From positions 5,590,891-5,654,890 of the forward strand of contig OY744461.1 of assembly GCA_963556145.1 (NCBI GenBank): a stretch of DNA of 64,000 nt, in the 5' to 3' direction. This DNA comes from Hygrocybe punicea (Eukaryota > Basidiomycota > Agaricomycetes > Agaricales > Hygrophoraceae). The notes below the pieces were generated by a model. It was not told the origin of the DNA, did no database searches, and was given only the letters and a program-made list of their open reading frames with translations. Position 1 is the stretch's first letter; every line of letters starts with the position of its first letter. Below, piece after piece: positions 11,193 to 23,275 of the stretch. A program made the position numbers and the translations under genes.

Positions 11193-12034
11193 CCTTGCCA
11201 CTGCCCTGTCAAAACTTTGTGCTACTCCGCAATCAAATAACAACGCAGTTGAACATTTTCAACAAATCACCAGTCACTTTTGAAGTGTTTGGAAGGAGAA
11301 TAGGAAGTACGACCGTGAGACACACGGTCCGAGAAGGTTTTGTTTACAATAAGGAACCGTAGAAGGGAGTTGTCCATTCGGATGACGAGAGCCAATAGTC
11401 AATCCAAGACTTGTTTTTGAGAGGTAGGAGGTCATCATTTGAATCCTGTGTGCATGTCAGTAGTGAAAGTTGATGTTTTGCACTATGTCATTTGTAAAAG
11501 GTTACGATTGATTAATAATATAAGCCAGATGTGTTCATGATCTCTAACCATGCCACCTCGTCCCCAAGAGCATGCCTCTAGAGCAACACATTCCGTCAAT
11601 ACTACCAAGCAACTACAGATTGGCCCTGGCAGAATTTCTGAGCTCTTGTGGACCTCACCAGCCTTTGCCACCCATTGAGGCTGCCAATTCTAGACAAGAT
11701 GGGCCTGGGGGATCTGATATGCAATCAGGCACAGGGAACTCAGGAGATGATACCCCGGAAGACTGGGAGACAAGGAGGAATGTCAGGCCATGGTTGGAGC
11801 CTGAGGCTGCCATAGGGCTTCATGTGGATCAGGTTTGTTTTGCTTATTTCTCTATGCCATGATGTGCATTCCTCAAAAGAACACCAGGACATTGAGCCCT
11901 TGCCAGAAATCAGGATATTGGACCCTTGCCGAATGGTCTGGTGGAAGCCAATGATGAGATAGATTGTGATTTTGATGCTGATGAACTTGAACACTCCAAC
12001 AATGATCCCATTGACGAAAATCCAAACGAGTCGC
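11193..12034. other. RPS22 3' flank and unrecognised coding-like scraps
   Basis: From 11548 there are coding-like pieces. One plus-strand frame, 11572-11862, includes GNSGDDTPEDWETRRN. An acidic stretch near 11940-12035 includes CDFDADELEHSNNDP and runs into a GTCAGT donor-like site. They may be a decayed transposon gene. I recognise no family. Confidence 0.3.
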
Positions 12035-12092
12035 TAGACTGTCCACAGGTCAGTCTAGGCTGGCCCTGACCTTGGCCCTTGAGGTCCAGTTC

Positions 12093-12925
12093 ACTTGTTT
12101 AGTGGGCCAGTGCTGCACATGGCATGAACGAGTTCTTTTTTCCCCCTCCCCATGTCCATGATGAAGTCAACAATAATATTAAATTGCATAAAGCATATTA
12201 CATATGGTATAAGACATATAGCATATGTTGTACAGTACCAATTGCTCTGATAAGCTCATCTCTCACCTCAGCAACATAAAAAATGAAAAGTATAAAAAAT
12301 AAAACTACATAGAGTGTCTTGAGTCTTCATCAACCTCTATGCTTACTGTCATGTCTTTTGTGCTGCATCATCATACAATATTTTTAGCCATTAAAGACAT
12401 GTTCAGGAAGCCATAGGTTAACTACCAAACACAACTGCCTCTGAACAGTATCATAACAATTGACTTACATTTGCTCAACTCTACTTCTTCATGACCTTGA
12501 ATGTTGCACAGCAGATGATAACATGAAGACAGCTGTACTTGGTGAATAGGCCAATGTTGCACATGGCATGAACAAAGTCTTTTGTCTTTCAGTGGATGTA
12601 TGATTGTTATGAACATCAATAAGTAATTTTGCTTGAAATATATAATTAGCATGTAAGATAATGTATATATACAGCGATATCACACTGAATTTTATGTTTT
12701 AAGTAAAAATATCAGTACATCTTCTAAGTTTAGCCCATTTCTGCTTATATGGCTGATATTTCCATATATAGTGAAAGTGGTCACATGTGACTATGACTCC
12801 TGTGATCAGCTTAAAATTTAGCATATATAGTGTGAAATTTCCTTATATGGTTAGACTCATCACATGTGACTGTCACCATTGCGATCAGCAAAAAAATTAC
12901 TATATAATATCAGAAATTGCCTTAT
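12093..12925 (-). mobile_element. Non-autonomous Helitron-like repeat, copy B
   Basis: Reverse-orientation copy of 5595-6424. It has a terminal hairpin module H4 (12093-12135), a second module H5 (12538-12579) and CACATGTGAC palindromes near 12785 and 12865. Spacing of the two modules matches copy A to within a few bases. It sits between two inward-facing GACTGTCC-type sequences (12037 and about 13270), suggesting insertion into an older inverted-repeat element. Non-coding. Confidence 0.5.
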
Positions 12926-13690
12926 ATGGTTATTTAAATTACTTCATTTTGAATTATCAAGGATCATCAGTGCATGTGATCAGCTTACAGGTTCAAGTTG
13001 TAGGTATAGCTAGATAGTCATGAGCCATTTTCAGTAGCATTTTATACTGTGGAGTTATGAACCTGTCACAGGGAGATCCCAAGGCTAAAAGGATCTTCAA
13101 CTATGGGAACTAACTATATAAGCTTGATGTTTTGGGAAATGCTAAAGCATGCATGGTTAGAGTAGGCTAAACCACATACTTGTACCCCTGACATCTGAGA
13201 GGGCTGGGCCAGGGCCAGCTGTTTACTGACTTGGCCCTTGGCCCAGGGTCATGGCCCTGCCCATGGACAGTCTACAAATGACCTGCTGACCCCTTTGTAT
13301 CACGTGGAAGTGGAACTAGGAACTACCATGGATGCCGGTCATCCGGATGAACATCCATGGATGACATAAGTGGATGGATATATATGGATATGGATGTGTG
13401 GTCACGGATATCCACGGATATCTGGATGATAAGCTTCTCCAACTCCTCGTCCAGCTCCTCCTATGGCTGAGTGGCTCCTCTCGTCTACTTCCTGTGACTC
13501 TCTGTGCCGTGACCATCTCTCCTGCCCAAACATGGTCAACATGGTCATTTGGACCCTCACCACCACCAGAGTTACTTGTGACACAACAGCCGCCCACAGC
13601 CACCCCTCCCATTCGCATAGGGTCGTTTGGACACCACCACCACCACCACCACATCCTCCCCCTTCTCCCTTGTGAGTTGGGGGCACTTTG
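12926..13690. repeat. Repeat-derived DNA with a GGATATCC-rich microsatellite
   Basis: 13150-13290 is rich in GGCCC/GGGCC motifs and ends in an inverted copy of 12035-12090. At 13330-13430 ATGGAT and GGATATCC units recur as an imperfect microsatellite. A CACCAC tract lies near 13640. No gene is supported; long frames on both strands are by-products of the repeats. Confidence 0.5.
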
Positions 13691-14075
13691 GACAATGCCA
13701 GCCCACTGCCACCCTCCCTCGCATTCAAGCGCAAGCTCGAGGGTCATTTAAACCTCACCACCACCCACCCACCACCTCCTCCCTCACGAGTTGGGGAACA
13801 CCAGCCCACCGCCACCCTCTCTCACATTCAAACACGAGCCGGAGGTTTGTTGGAACCTCACCACCACCCTCCCTCATGAGCTGGGGGACTTCAGAGTCCG
13901 GACAACGCAAGCGGCCAGCCTCCCTCGCATTCAAACACGAGCCGGAGGTTCATTGGAATCTCACCACCACATCCGCCACCGACCTCCTCCTCCCTCGTGA
14001 GTTGGGGAATGCCAGCCCACTGCCACCCTCCCTCACATTCAAACGCGAGCCGGAGGTTCGTTGGAACACCCTCGA
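13691..14075 (+). repeat. Minisatellite, about four units near 100 bases
   Basis: Four imperfect tandem units each contain CCAGCCCAC-GCCACCCTCCCTC, then ATTCAAAC-CGAGCCGGAGGT, then CTCACCACC, and end at GAGTTGGGG. Unit length varies from about 90 to 120 bases. Open frames across the array are repeat artefacts. Confidence 0.65.
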
Positions 14076-14167
14076 AAATTCCAATAAAATAACACGACAG
14101 CAACGTCTTCATCAACGCCCACGAATCCTTTATTATTATATAAATCTTTACACTGCATGTTTTTTTA

Positions 14168-15317
14168 ATGTCACAACAACTGCCCAGCCCTATGGACCGA
14201 CACCCAACCCCAATGTCAGACGTTGGAGACTCCCCAATCGACCAGCAGGGAGATATTTCAGAGCAGCCATCGTCTTCCTCACGAAACCGAGTCTCCAAGG
14301 GTTCTGACGGGTATCCATCTTGGCTCCCCAAACAACCTTTACATCCACCGCCCGCTTCGACTCTCCAATCATCTTACATTGAGCCTGGTCCGAGTGAGCA
14401 TTTTATTGGGGGCAGAAAACCAACCCCCCACTCTGTCTGGATTGTTGGCTTGCAGGACACTGTGGATGGCGACAAGGATCACTACAGACGGGTGAGCCAA
14501 CCGATCACACACGGGTTGGCAATCCTTTGCACGCCCGAGTCTGGTCCCGTGCGACAACCGCTGGACTGTCTCCAGCACTTTTCTCGTCACCCTTCCCTGT
14601 CCCACAACCGCAACTGAGGTTCAACTCTTTTGGTTTACACTTGGAGCTCGTGTGAAACCCATCTCTAAAATCCCGTCTCTATTTCTATTTACTCCCTGTT
14701 CTCGTGTTTGCACATATTCCCCTCCAAACCTTCTTTGACTTCAATGCTGCATATATATTATTTCAGTGAGTACAATTGTTCCAAGTGAATGTGCTGGCCT
14801 TAATTTTGTTACTAGGGTTGCCAAATTCCCGAGCCCGGAAGCATATGGTGTTCCCAGTTCCAGAAAAAATTGGGCGTTGGGTGCTGCTGCCTATGTTATT
14901 GCCAGCTGGTATGCCTTGCATCATAGTTTTGATTGCCTCAAATTAATGATCGTGTTATTTAGGATCGGCCTTTGGGTCATGAACGGCCATGGCTGTGCGG
15001 GAGTTTGTGGGCCACGGTATCGCTGGGAAGAAGAGGAGGCCAAGAAAAACATAGCCACTCACGATGATACAGGCTCAGAGGCTGATGCCCTTCCTTGGAC
15101 CTGGAGAGAATGTACACGCATCCGCATCCAGGATATATACAATTTCTGCATGACCGTCAAGCCACCAAAATTGGGCATGGGGACGCGGGAGGTCTCGGAT
15201 GCGAGCGAGTTGCTGGGGCCCTCACCTGCCTCCGTCGTTCCATTCGAGGGCATGGAGCAGGTGCTTGCTGTTGTTGGTTTCCCTTCTTCGCCGGCTCTGT
15301 GTGTAGTAACACCATAA
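14168..15317 (+). pseudogene. Broken, internally deleted Agaricomycete membrane-protein gene
   Basis: From memory this follows a conserved basidiomycete hypothetical protein with several membrane segments. Recognisable blocks are DGYPSWLPK, GRKPTPHSV, LYFYLLPVLVF and HIPLQTFFDFNA. They continue with NWALGAAAYV, IGLWVMNGHGCAG, CGPRYRWEEEEA, PWTWRECTRIRIQD and FEGMEQVLAVVGFPS. The frame changes between 14168-14617 and 14766-15317. A stop lies at about 14650. The central membrane region expected between ASWYAL and IGLW is missing. It is therefore a broken duplicate of a gene that is probably intact elsewhere. The function of the family is unknown to me. Confidence 0.5.
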
Positions 15318-15440
15318 ATAAATTGTCTGACATGTGAAAACCGTGAGATGGAGAACCGCAATATCATACTCCGCCCAAGATGTTTGGTGAGTGTATCGGG
15401 GCCGCTTTGCCCTGTCCACAACCTTCATAACACCTAGCAA

Positions 15441-18180
15441 TGCCTCGGAGGCCTACAGCTGCTCAGCCTGCTGCTGTACCCACCATGCTGTTATCCGACG
15501 AGGACTCTGTCAACGATGCAGATCAACTGGCTGGTCCTGCAGTGCTTATCTCACCTATGAAGGCTTGAGCAGCTAAGCGGGGAATTGTGAACAAGACTGA
15601 TAAAGAGGTATGGGGCTTGCCAGATAGTGAGATTATTGGTGAGTGGTTGTTCTTTGATGAAAATGAAGCTCATTCATGTACATTTAGAGGCTTCAAAGGC
15701 TTCATGGTGCTCCAATGTTTATGATCACTTCGACATCACCCTTAGCCATGAGCTGGATGGCAGAGGATAACCCTTGGCATTGACCTTTGTATTTACCTGT
15801 AAGGTTGATCCTGCTCACCACCTGCCTCATCGCCGTGCCCGAATGTCTACTGGCCATGGAACAAAAATATCCAAGATCGTGTTAAGGCTTGTAGTACTCA
15901 TTTAGGTTCTACTGCTCATGCTACAGCTGTTGCATCTATGGGACCACATTACTCTTCTGCTGCCCATTGTACCCTAATTGCTCTGCGGTGTGCTGAAAAC
16001 CACCATCTGTTCAATTCTGTCTTGGATGAAGATTATCGTGCTGAAGTTGAAATGCTTCATCCTGGAACTGTCCTGCCTGCTCCTCAAACGGTCTCACATG
16101 ATATCAAAGCTATCTATGCTGAGATGTCTAAGAATGTTCGGAATTATTTCATGGTGAGCATCAGCCTTTATATATATTTCTGTATTAATAAAATTATATC
16201 AAGGCCCGTAACTCCACTATCCATTTGGTTCTGAATGTATGGACAGCTCCTATTGTTGCATTCTTCCTCGGGATTGTTGTTGTTTGGTTTTCTGATGGCA
16301 TCATTCATCGGGCTATCCTTGAATTTATCCGGTCAGTTTTAAATATACTTTACAAATCTATTCTATATCTTATTATTGTTAGGTTAACTCAAAAACATGA
16401 CGGTGTATATCTTGCTACAGTTACTGCCAACTGCTTGAAATGGTTTGGACTTGATAAATTTGTTTGCTTCTTATTTTATTAATTCTTTCATTGTTGCCTG
16501 AAGCAATTTCTTATAGATTCTCTCGGTATGCATGGATAATGCCAGTAATAATGATGCATTGGTGAAGTATCTTCCTCACCTCATTCCATCTTTTCGTGGG
16601 ATGATTGCTCGTGGCTGGTGCTTCCCATACATCATCAATCTCTTGGCAAAGGTACCCACCAATTCAACCCCTTCCCCACATAACTAATAGATTTATAGAT
16701 TTTTATATCTTTCTTCTTTCAAGCACCAAAGAAGAAACAAAGAGAAGCTGCCGCCATGGAGGGTGAGTTTAGAACTATGTATACCAATATTATACTGAGC
16801 CAAATATTATATTATATTAGCCATCATTGAACCTGATGACGTCTCTGACGATGAACTTGCTGTGGAAGAAGAAGGTATTGCAACTGATGCAGCCACCACA
16901 CCAGATGATGGTAGGGATGCTTATGATTCTGCTATCATTAAAACTACTTGTGATAGGGCTATTGAGATGATGAGATTGGATGGTGTGGTGATTGATCCAG
17001 AGGAGAACAAGATCTCACTCCAGCTTTTCCCCCGGGTAAGGTGAAATTCATCATAATGGGGTGTATGATGGTTTAATGGAGTTCAAGGTTGCTGGTCTTG
17101 CTCGGCGTGTTCATGACAATTCAACACTCAAGGAGAAGTTTGATACTCTTGTGTCAAATAACAAGGATCTTCCTGGCGATAAGACGACACTTGACCGCTG
17201 TGTTACTACTTGGTGGAATTCAGATCTCACCTGCTTAAACACTCATCTCTACTTCAGAAGTCCTGTTGAGCAACTTACTGGAGCTGCCATCAATAACCTA
17301 CAAGCCTACTGACTTTCAGAAGAGCAGTGGGATCTTGCAGAGACGCTAAGTTCCATACTTGAGGTCAAATATTTATATTTCTTGAGTAAAAATCTGATTT
17401 TATTTTCGGCAGGTGTTTGATGAACCGACAAAGCTGTTCTCACAGTCTCAGGTTCTCCTTATTGCGGAAGTCCTACCCATGCTGGATTCCATTGAAAAAT
17501 CAATGACTATGGTTCGTGACGATGATGATAGCGAGTTGCCCAATATTGTCCATGTTGCAGCACAAGCAGTTTTGCTCTTAATCAACAAATACTATTGCCT
17601 TATGAAGGACTGTGAGCTGTATGTAATTGCTATAGGTGTGTACAAAATTTGTTTTTCATTACATTCCAACTAATATTATTTAGTTATGTGCCCTGATAAG
17701 AAGCTGAAGTGGTTCAAAGATCATTGTTGCACTGCTACTCAGATCTGTGACATTAGAAAGTTAGTTGTTACTTGGTGGAACCAATCATACAAGGGAGATG
17801 AAGGACCTGAACCTTTGGCCAATGCAGCTCCTTGGAGAGGCAAGGTAAGTTTTAATTTTACAACTCCAAGTTCAGATAATTATAATTTTATTGCAGCCTA
17901 AATCGAAGTGGGTTGTTTCACAGGAGCCCGATGATTCTCAAGATCCCAACATGATCAGTACATATTTGGCTGACCCAATTATCAAGCCCTCTGCAATTAA
18001 AGAGGCTGGTGGGCTCATCAAGTATTGGGATCAAGCCAAGGAGCAACGACCTTGACTTGCAAAGTTTGGACTTGATTTTTGCTCTGCACCAGGTGAGTCT
18101 AACTAATATCATTCGTGTTCTTGCTAAACTGCATTATAGCATCTTCTGTGGATGCAGAATGTGCATTCTTTGTTGACATT
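15441..18180 (+). pseudogene. BED-hAT transposase, decayed copy II
   Basis: Different lineage from copy I. N-terminal blocks include MPRRPTAAQPAA and DKEVWGLPDSEIIG. These are followed by TVSHDIKAIYAEMSKNVRNYF and the core LNVWTAPIVAFFLGIVVVWF. Then come HRAILEFIRLTQKH, CMDNASNNDALVKYLP, FRGMIARGWC, and a long helical insert with CVTTWWNSD and FDEPTKLFSQ. The C-terminal dimerisation remnant is ASSVDAECAF (about 18137-18165). Several short AT-rich GT-AG introns can be recognised (for example 16154-16203). Stops occur near 15567 and 17310. In the usual LDGWT motif the Asp reads Asn here (LNVWT). After ASSVDAECAF the sequence dissolves into GGCATC repeats. Confidence 0.65.
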
Positions 18181-19280
18181 GGCATCAGCATCGGTGTGGG
18201 CATTGGCATCCTCAATCATTCTCATCAATGCCATGGTTAAGGGGTTAGGCATTGGATGCCATATTGACATTAGAAACAGTGGCAATAATGTGAGAATGGG
18301 CATAGGCATAAACCTCAGCATCAGCATCGGCACTGGCCTTGGCATCAGTCTTAACATTGGTGAAGCAGCATTTGCTACTACATTTACATCTGTATTGGCA
18401 CAGGTTGCACAGTGAACATTTGTCCAACCAACCAACACTGAACTCACATGATGCTGATGCCGTTGCTGATGCCGATGCCGATGCTGAGGTTGAGGCCAAT
18501 GTTTGATTGTAGGTTGTCAAATACCTCCGGATGGCTCATGGAAGTATTGGTGTGCATAGAGGCCATTTTATACTAATTGTCTGTCAGCCAATGTAAGCTG
18601 GCCGGACCCATGGTTTAACTGCAAAGCGAATGCCAAGGTTGAGGCCGATGTTTTTTGACATTTATTTGTAACATGTAAAATACCGCCGGGAAGCCTCTTA
18701 ATATCTTGGTGGACATAGTGCCCATTGTATACTAAGTGTCTCTCAGTGAATGTAAGCCGATCAGACCCATGGTTCAACTGCAAAACTGACACCGAGGTCA
18801 ATGCCGATGTTTTTTGGCATTTGATTACAAGATGTCAGATACCTCCGGAAAACTCATGCATATATTGGTGCACATAGATATAATCATATACTAACTGTCA
18901 CTCAGCAAAAACGAGCCAGCTGAACCAATAGTTCAATTGCAAAGCCAAGGCCGATGCTGGTGCCGATGTTTTTTGGCATTTGACTACAAGATGTCAAATA
19001 CCACCGGAAAAATCATAAATATATTGCTGGGCATAGATATAGTCATATACTAACTGTTACTCAGCCAACATGAGCCGGCTGGATGGATGGTTCCATTGCA
19101 AAACCCAGGCCGATGCTGAGGCCGATGTTTTTTGGAATTTACTTATAACTTGTCAGATACCTCCAGAAAAATCATGAATATATTTGCAGACATAGAACTG
19201 CCACCCAGCCAATGTGAGCATGGGATTCACTGCAAAACCAAAGCCGAGAAAGCCACACATTACTTTGGAGCCAATTCCCC
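18175..19280. repeat. GGCATC microsatellite, then 159-base tandem repeat
   Basis: 18175-18480 is built of GGCATC/GATGCC units. From about 18490 a longer unit repeats in tandem. The marker GCCGATGTTTTTT begins at 18644, 18803, 18962 and 19121, exactly 159 bases apart. A diverged, slightly shorter unit precedes these and a partial one follows. Each unit contains CAAATACC.CCGGA, an AT-rich TATACTAA stretch and CAGCCAA. Non-coding. Confidence 0.8.
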
Positions 19281-19770
19281 TTCACCTCTCACTCAAATGA
19301 CAGAATTAAACCCTTAAAACCCCACAACCCACTGAAGCTACAGACCAATATGTATTGCACCTGTATTTGAGTACAATAAGTAACAGTACAATACCACAAA
19401 AGTGGGCAAAAGTGTAGATACATACCATAAACTCTGGTACTTCCCCAGAACTCACAAACCCCCTATCCTCAACAGACACATTGGTAGGTCCTTTCTTGGC
19501 TGGTATTGAGACATAAGAGCATTTGAATCACTGCAAATCATAAGACAAGCAAAAAAGGTATAGAATTTATTTACACGGTAACCAGGAAGATTAAAAACAA
19601 TATTCTGGGGCCAGAGCATGGAGATAGTGTCTGAGAACTGAAATTTAAATTGTCTATGTAATGGGTGCAAGGGTGGCCAAGATATAACAGTATGAGTGCT
19701 AGATTCAGCACAGAATAGTCAGTTTCTTGCTCAATATTATCAATTCAGGGCAAAGATTGGAACTTTGGGA
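19281..19770. other. No recognised gene; DNA upstream of a Helitron-like end
   Basis: AT-rich, short frames only. It ends in hairpin module H6 and so may belong to a Helitron-like element whose 5' end I cannot place. Confidence 0.35.
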
Positions 19771-19814
19771 AGAACTCGTTCATGCCATGTGAAGAACTGG
19801 CCCTCTAAACAAGT
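19771..19814 (+). mobile_element. Helitron-like 3' end, copy H6
   Basis: GAACTCGTTCATGCCATG, then an imperfect palindrome, then CTAAACAAGT. It directly abuts codons of the Helitron helicase on the minus strand (after ILDLIQHTK), so it truncates that gene. An element of this family inserted here from the left. Confidence 0.5.
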
Positions 19815-19996
19815 CTTTGTGTGTTGAATGAGATCCAAAATTGTTGACATGTGATGAGATTTTCTTTTGCTATTGGAACTAGAAGGATCATTCCATCTGT
19901 CTATAGAATAGAATGATGTTAATGGTCTTCTATTTTCAGCAGCAAAACGTTGAATACCAAGTTCATTGATTTTGTCTTTTTGTGCATTCAATGCAG
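19815..19996 (-). pseudogene. Helitron helicase, displaced C-terminal segment
   Basis: About 60 codons (NAQKDKINELGIQRFAAEN..) continue the PIF1-like helicase of 20383-22879. They are separated from it only by the 383-base MITE at 20000-20382. Removing the MITE and one TTA copy keeps the reading frame open across the junction. At 19814 the segment is cut by hairpin module H6, and the last helicase motifs are absent. Confidence 0.75.
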
Positions 19997-19999
19997 TTA

Positions 20000-20382
20000 C
20001 ACAGGGTGCACAGTAGCATACTATGTAACAAAGTATATTGAATATATTGGGAAAGTATACTAAATATTGTTATCATATTGTTGCATACAGTATGCAAAGA
20101 GTATTCAAAATGATGATTCAATATTTTGAAACAAAGTAAATTACCAGTACTGAATGACAATTTTAGAGTACTGCTTCAATAACAAGACATTTATTAAAAT
20201 TATTGAAGCAGTACTGTAAAATTGCTCTTTGATACTGGTAAGGTACTTTGTTTCAAAATATTGAATCATCATTTTGAATACTCTTTGAATACTGTGTGCA
20301 ACAATATGATAACAATATTTAGTATACTTTCCCAATACATTCAACATACTTTGTTACATAGTATGCTACTGTGCACCCTGTG
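20000..20382. mobile_element. Fold-back MITE, PIF/Harbinger-like
   Basis: The element is almost entirely two inverted arms of about 165 bases around a short centre. Both ends read CACAGGGTGCACAGTAGCAT. It is flanked by TTA at 19997-19999 and 20383-20385. A 3-base TTA/TAA duplication is the usual mark of PIF/Harbinger elements. It sits inside the helicase coding sequence and introduces a stop. It has no coding capacity of its own. Confidence 0.85.
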
Positions 20383-22879
20383 TTACAACTGATACATTCC
20401 TGAATTTCTTTTGGGCTAATTTTGGATCATTTGGACTATTTCCTGCAACACGAGTACGAAGAAATGCAATATCATTGGGAGTACATGCTTTGTATCTCAT
20501 GTTTCCCAAAGCCAGTCTCAGTTGGACATCTTCTTCTGACTCATTGGTTTGTCTCATATTTTCACATAATATAACAACTGTTGTAATTTCATACCAAAGA
20601 GCTTTGCCTATAGCAGCTTCCTGATTTGCTATAGTTTGACTGGAATTGATTTGAACACCAATGGTTCCAGAGTACAAAGGAGCATCACTCATAGCTGGTG
20701 GAAGTTGGCCAAAATCTCCTGCAAATATCATATTAATGCCACCAAAGGGTTCATCATAAACATCATGTGCTTTTGCACACTGAGCACTGATTTTATACAT
20801 ATCTCTGCAAGATAACATTGACACCTCATCAATGAAAATGTAATCCACACCATCAAGATTGGCACGTACTTGTGCAAGGGAACGAGATGATCCTCCCTGA
20901 TTGATTCCAAGAATGGAGTGATATGTAGATCCATTTACAAGGGCAGCAGCACCACCAGTTGGTGCAAGAACCACAAACCAATGATTTTCATTGTGTTTAC
21001 CAAAGAAACTAGTCAATGCTTTGATGACTTGTGATTTTCCTGTGCCTGCCATCCCACCAAGATACATGCATAGCTTATCAGAACTGTTAATCAGGGTAGA
21101 GTGATTGGCAATGATATGAAATGCTCTCTTTTGGTCAGTGTTCAAGTTGTAATCATTGATAGTTACATTAATAAGATGACGATCAGCTCTGTTTGCAGGA
21201 ATAAACATATGGTTGATGTATGCTGTGTCCACTATCTTGACATCATTATATGGAAAATTTGCCAATTTATCTATGGTTGCTGTGTTTGTCGGTAAATTTT
21301 TATTTCTGTCATCGATGATTTCTTTTTTCTTTGCAAGGACTGCAGCTCTCCATAATTTTGCTGATTGTACTACAGGTGGTTCTATAGGTATCAATGGTCC
21401 TATATCTGGGGTACCATCAATACAATCATCCAGCCACCCTGACCTTTTCAAAGTTCTTTCAGCTATTAGCATTTTATCCTTCCTTTTTTGTTCTTTATGG
21501 CCAAGTTTCAGAAGTATTTCTGTGTCATTATTGTCTTCATCAATATTATTGTTGAAGTCATCACTATTAATGGCTAATTCAGCATTGTGCATGTCATATA
21601 GCTCATCAAGATTGTTTGAAGTCACCCATGAATACCTTATATCTGCAGTATTATTCTTCTGACGTTTAGCAGAGAAATCATCTCTTGCATCCAAACACTC
21701 ATACTGCAGACCAAAGTATTTTATGATATCCAGCTCTCTTTTAGAAAACTCATGGTCTATAAAAGCATTATCCCATGTTTGTAATTTACTTTTGAGTTCT
21801 TTGCCACTTCTCCATGGCTTGAAAAATGTTAACATTGTACAACAATAATATTCTCGATCACCACGGTCAGCCCTTGGCAAAGTGTTTGGAATGAAATTAG
21901 GAACTATGAAAGGATCATTCTCTTTCATTTTGGCATGGTGTGTAAGATATTGTGGATGATTGGGATGTAAAGTATAATCCTTTTCATTTTTCATTGATTT
22001 ATTAAGATGAACTCCATTTGTTTCATCTGCTATTTCTGTGCTTGCATTTCTATTCAAAATATCAGGTTTTGGAATTTCATCTGTTTCAATGAGCATATCA
22101 TTATCAACAACATCAGACAAGTTATCATCACTGGCATAGTCAACATTAGTAGGTTCAGTGAAAGAGTCAGACAAATCATCACAGCCTAGATTGTCAAAAA
22201 TATGGTTTTGCACTGGTTCTCTTCGGGCCCTTTTGGTCTTTGTTTTGGTGCGTCTTTTATTTGGTTCCATAGTGGCAAGACGTATCCAGTCATACAGTGA
22301 TATATTATCATACAAGGCTGGTCTGAACATATAATTATTTACTTTGGAAAGTCCAATGTATGCACCATTATTCTTACCAATAACAACCTTTTGTGCATTA
22401 TTTTGGTCTTCACATATATCAGCAATTTCTTCATCAGACCATGCAGTGTTAACCTCTTTAATATAAGATCTCCAAACGAATGGCACGAATTTATGACTGG
22501 TGTAGTGATCAGGATTTCCAAGCACATATAATGAAGCCATTGGAGCACCAATCTCCATTTTTGAGGTGAGGAAATTGACTATTTGTGTAAACAGTTTTCT
22601 GACTTTGTCTTTTCTTTTCAGGTCACCACCAATCGTTTTGGAATTCTTATCAAAAATACTCTTTATAACTTTGAAAATGCTATAGGTCTTCAAGGAGAAT
22701 TTTGTAATATAATCTGTTATGTATGCAACTATGGCCTTTATAGCAGTACCTGATAATAAGCTGGTCACATCAGAATTGCATTGTAGCATATATGTAACTT
22801 CAGATATCACTGTGTTCATCCAAGGTTCACCATGCTTGAGGTTGAGAGCACCAGTGTTAGGTTCTACAAAATTTTGTTG
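20383..22879 (-). pseudogene. Helitron PIF1-like helicase domain (main segment)
   Basis: Over 800 codons are open on the minus strand. The 5' part is the linker between Rep and helicase (LNLKHGEPWMNT, YVLGNPDHYTSH, VPFVWRSYI). The 3' part is an SF1B PIF1-type helicase. It has Walker A GMAGTGKSQVI (about 21040), VLAPTGGAAA, Walker B DYIFIDEVSM (about 20840), MIFAGDFGQLPP and a motif near ALGNMRYK. It would unwind DNA during rolling-circle transposition. The segment itself is intact. The gene is broken at both ends, by the MITE at 20000-20382 and by the 8.67-kb element at 22889-31558. It appears once to have been continuous with 31568-34060. Confidence 0.85.
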
Positions 22880-22888
22880 AAATATATC

Positions 22889-23275
22889 ACTTCAGGCCAT
22901 CCGATTTCCTAAACTTGTAGATGTAACTGAATGGGTCGTATGTTACTTCTACATGTTGAGAAATAAGAGGTCTGGCCATCCATGTCTGTGGGCTATCCCT
23001 GGGCTATCCTGGGATGTCCCTGGGCTGTCCCTGGGCTGTCCCTGGTCCAAAGCATTGGGACAATGGGATGTTCCAGGGACATGGGACATCCCTGGTGCCA
23101 GGGGTTCATTTGGGATGTCCCAAACTAATTTTTGGATATTTTTTTGAAATATTCTTTTTGCTGTGGCCACAATGATAGTGTGGTTATTAGTCAATGGAAT
23201 GTTAGTAGCCATCATATACAACATATGATAGCTGTATAGCTACATGCATGTGACTTGTAGACTCTGGTTGACCAC
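22889..23275 (+). repeat. Left terminal inverted repeat of the 8.67-kb element
   Basis: It pairs with 31173-31558. It includes a GGGACATCCC/GGGATGTCCC cluster near 22990-23130. At 23273 a second, related end sequence begins (ACTTCAGGCTGCCC), so a relative may be nested just inside. Confidence 0.85.

Noticed and set aside
12035..13272. Inverted TAGACTGTCC ends as a further hAT element
   Set aside because: The ends are inverted and similar, but the 8-base flanks (CGAGTCGC and CAAATGAC) do not match and the fifth base is not G.
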